Of a DNA stretch of 13,075 nt, positions 11,086 to 13,075 are shown in pieces; the first letter of the stretch is position 1; every line of letters begins with the position of its first letter. This DNA comes from Actinomycetes bacterium. GTDB lineage: Bacteria; Actinomycetota; Thermoleophilia; Solirubrobacterales; Solirubrobacteraceae. Position numbers and translations under genes: made by a program. The stretch lies in contig JAEZDB010000484.1 in the NCBI GenBank assembly GCA_023429855.1, forward strand, positions 1 to 13,075, written 5' to 3'. The notes beneath the pieces were generated by a model. The model had not been told where the DNA came from. It did not search any database and saw nothing but the letters and a program-made list of their open reading frames with translations.

Positions 11086-13075
11086 ATGCGCGACCGCCGC
11101 CAGTTCCTGCGCGATTCCGGGCTGGCCGCTGGACTGCCGGCCCTTGGGCTCGGCTCGCTCGCGATCGGGGAGACGTTCGCGGGCGACGCGGCCGAGGGGG
11201 CGTTCTGCCCGCACCCGCACCCGATCGTCCACGAGAACCGCTGCACCGATCCGGCGACGCACACCGCCAGCTTCCAGGTGAAGACGAGCTGGTCGATGAT
11301 CACCGGCTGGGCGCGACGTTCCTCCGTCGACGTGGGCGAGCCGGTCGACCTCGTGATCTCCGGGCCGAACCTGTGGCTCGACGCAGCGCCGGAGCCGCCG
11401 CTGGAGTCGGTCGAGGTCGAGGTGTTCCGGCTCGGGTACTACGGCGGCAAGGGCGGCCGCCGCGTGTGGAAGAGCCCCGCTGGCATCTCGACGTGGCAGC
11501 GGCTCGACGCGGGCGGGCGGCCGTCGAACACGGGTACGCGCCGCGCGCAGCACCCGTCTGACGCGCAGACCGGCCTGACGGGCTGGGCCAAGGACCGCAC
11601 GATCGTGCGGGTGCCGGGGTCGGCGCTGCAGACGTCGGGCGTGTACCTCGCCAAGCTCAAGGGTCGCTGGTACGAGTTCCCGCCGGGTGCGCCGGCGGTC
11701 GAGCGCAGCGGCGAGTCGCACGTGGTGTGGATCGTGCGCGACGACGGGCGGCCGCGGGAACTGCTCGTGATGCTGCCGACGAATACTTGGCAGGCCTACA
11801 ACTACGCGGAGAGCCGTTCGCTCTACACGGTGCTCTCGCGGTTCGGCCACGCCGGCAGCATCGTCCCGGCCACGGGCACCGAGCGGGCCGCGAAGGCGAG
11901 CCTCGACCGGCCCTACAACAACTGGGGCGGCGAGACGAACTGGGTCCTGCGGACGGAGTTCCCGGCGATCTGGTGGTTCGAGCGACACGGCTTCGATGTG
12001 GCCTACACCGACGACGTCGCCGTGCACTTCGACCCCGTGCAGCTGCAGCCTGAGCATTCCAAGGCGCTCGCGATTCTGGGGCACGGCGAGTACTGGACCC
12101 AGGAGATGCGCGACGGTGTGGAAGCCGCGCGCGATGCCGGGACCAGCATCTTCAACTTCGGCGCCAACACTGCGTACTGGCGGGTGCGTTACGAGACGCA
12201 CGGCGGCCAGCCGGCGACGTCGCAGGCCGACGCGCGGGTGATGGCCTGCTTCAAGGTGATCGAGGGCGGCGGCTCACCGCAGCCGACGGTGACGGGCAAG
12301 GACGACCCGGTTGCCCCGACCACCACCTTCCGCGATCCGGGCAAGGGGCCAGGCGTCGCGGTTCCGGGGACCACCGCCGCCACGCCGCCGAACTACGCCG
12401 GCAACGGGCGCCCCGAGTCGGCGCTGTTCGGCGTGCAGTACATCGGCGACGACGACAACCGCTACATGGGGCTCACCGTCCCGGCCGATAACGGCGACGG
12501 CGAGTTCGCCGGTCACCGCGCCTGGCGCCACACGGCGGTCCCCGCCGCGGGCGCGACGCTCGGGACCGGCCTGGTCGGCTGGGAGTGGGACGGTGTGCCG
12601 GCGCCTGGGCAGCCGTTCGCGGCCCGGCCCGTCACCCAGGAGGGCGGCGAGCTGCGGCGCCTCTCCGAGACCGACCCGCGCATCGGCGCGCTGCCCAGTT
12701 CGCACCTGAGCTACCTCTGCGACGCCGGCCGCACCTACAGCCCTGGCGGGGCAGGCGCCAACCCGCCGGCCGGCTGGACGCCCTACTCCCACGCCGTCAC
12801 CTATCGCGCGCCAAGCGGTGCGCTGGTCTTCTCGGCCGGCACCATCCACTGGTCGTGGGGTCTCGGGCCGCATTACCTGCACGAGAACCAGACGCAGACC
12901 TACGTCGACCCCGGCGTCGACTCCACGCACCCGGCGATCAGCCAGGCCACGTGCAACCTGCTCGCCGACGCCGAGGTCTTCCCGCAGACGCCCGAGGGGC
13001 TCGTCGTCGAGACGCCGGAGCCGGAGCCGACGCCCGAACCAACGCCGACGCCCACGCCCGAACCAACACCGACAC
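11086..13075 (+). CDS. Tat-exported N,N-dimethylformamidase beta-subunit-like protein (partial)
   Basis: The frame is open to the right edge: 663 residues without a stop. It begins with a twin-arginine signal, MRDRRQFLRDSGLAAG, followed by a hydrophobic stretch, so it should be exported folded by Tat. The middle carries the signature of the N,N-dimethylformamidase beta-subunit C-terminal family: NNWGGETNWVLR, LGHGEYWTQEMRDGVEAARDAG (332-352), IFNFGANTAYWR (355-366), and a late SAGTIHWSWGL block. The known enzyme holds one iron with two tyrosines and a glutamate; Tyr336 and Tyr364 are candidates, but I cannot assign them without an alignment. Exported relatives may not act on dimethylformamide, so the substrate is unknown. 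From about residue 643 the protein becomes a Pro/Thr/Glu repeat, typical of an extracellular linker, and what follows is outside the window. Its promoter is back-to-back with that of the PhoD-like gene. Confidence 0.9.
   Translation, partial: MRDRRQFLRDSGLAAGLPALGLGSLAIGETFAGDAAEGAFCPHPHPIVHENRCTDPATHTASFQVKTSWSMITGWARRSSVDVGEPVDLVISGPNLWLDAAPEPPLESVEVEVFRLGYYGGKGGRRVWKSPAGISTWQRLDAGGRPSNTGTRRAQHPSDAQTGLTGWAKDRTIVRVPGSALQTSGVYLAKLKGRWYEFPPGAPAVERSGESHVVWIVRDDGRPRELLVMLPTNTWQAYNYAESRSLYTVLSRFGHAGSIVPATGTERAAKASLDRPYNNWGGETNWVLRTEFPAIWWFERHGFDVAYTDDVAVHFDPVQLQPEHSKALAILGHGEYWTQEMRDGVEAARDAGTSIFNFGANTAYWRVRYETHGGQPATSQADARVMACFKVIEGGGSPQPTVTGKDDPVAPTTTFRDPGKGPGVAVPGTTAATPPNYAGNGRPESALFGVQYIGDDDNRYMGLTVPADNGDGEFAGHRAWRHTAVPAAGATLGTGLVGWEWDGVPAPGQPFAARPVTQEGGELRRLSETDPRIGALPSSHLSYLCDAGRTYSPGGAGANPPAGWTPYSHAVTYRAPSGALVFSAGTIHWSWGLGPHYLHENQTQTYVDPGVDSTHPAISQATCNLLADAEVFPQTPEGLVVETPEPEPTPEPTPTPTPEPTPT
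13030..13075 (+). repeat. 24-bp tandem repeat encoding a Pro/Thr/Glu linker
   Basis: A 24-bp unit (13030-13053, starting ACGCCCGAACC) is repeated at 13054-13075 with two base changes before the edge. In the gene's frame it encodes alternating TPEPTPTP. Such low-complexity linkers usually join an extracellular catalytic part to a wall-bound or anchor part. The number of further copies is unknown because the window ends here. Confidence 0.8.

Noticed and set aside
1..13075. Defence system, CRISPR array, transposon or prophage
   Set aside because: No repeats of the right kind, no transposase, integrase, nuclease or phage-like gene, and no composition break that I can see.

Overview
This window is high-GC DNA, with strong G/C preference at third codon positions and GTG starts used beside ATG. 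It carries an AidB-type acyl-CoA dehydrogenase, an ABC1/UbiB-family kinase-like protein, a CYP135/CYP138-like P450, a DUF3089 secreted hydrolase-like protein and a Tat-exported dimethylformamidase-like protein. That content suggests an actinobacterium. A Solirubrobacterales/Thermoleophilia-type lineage is my guess and is not proven by the sequence. I see no mobile element, rRNA, tRNA or CRISPR array.

Layout. Positions 1-1416 (minus) hold an AidB-like acyl-CoA dehydrogenase whose C-terminus lies beyond the left edge. Its 424-bp upstream region (1417-1840) contains a promoter with two TetR-type operator copies, a strong hairpin, a possible 39-residue ORF and a perfect GntR/FadR-type palindrome. 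Next are a 125-residue FKBP isomerase (plus, 1841-2218), a gene-free stretch (2219-2565), a 70-residue YbcJ-like S4 RNA-binding protein (minus, 2566-2778) and, divergent from it, an ABC1/UbiB protein (plus, 2853-4388). A 28-bp palindrome lies between these two. A long hairpin ends the ABC1 gene. It is followed by a promoter with two 18-bp palindromes driving a translationally coupled alpha/beta hydrolase and cytochrome P450 operon (plus, 4559-6885).

A convergent hairpin separates that operon from a minus-strand block: a secreted DUF3089 protein (6983-8221), a GGCT-like protein (8330-9220) and a cytoplasmic PhoD-like phosphatase (9217-10926). The last two overlap by 4 nt, with PhoD translated first. 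Divergent from PhoD, a Tat-exported N,N-dimethylformamidase beta-subunit-like protein (plus, 11086 onward) runs off the right edge in a Pro/Thr/Glu repeat.

How it works together. Five genes (FKBP, S4, DUF3089, PhoD and the DMFase-like gene) have a TAnnnT -10 box 6-8 nt before the start codon and no Shine-Dalgarno, so they are probably leaderless; the ABC1 gene has a weaker version. The two promoters with operator-like palindromes placed on the promoter itself (acyl-CoA dehydrogenase and hydrolase-P450) instead have a -35/-10 pair and a 5' leader of tens of nucleotides. No regulator gene for any of these operators lies in the window. I see no defence system or biosynthetic cluster. The most unusual content is the regulatory architecture, the hydrolase-P450 pair, the PhoD/GGCT-like pair and the exported DMFase-like protein.
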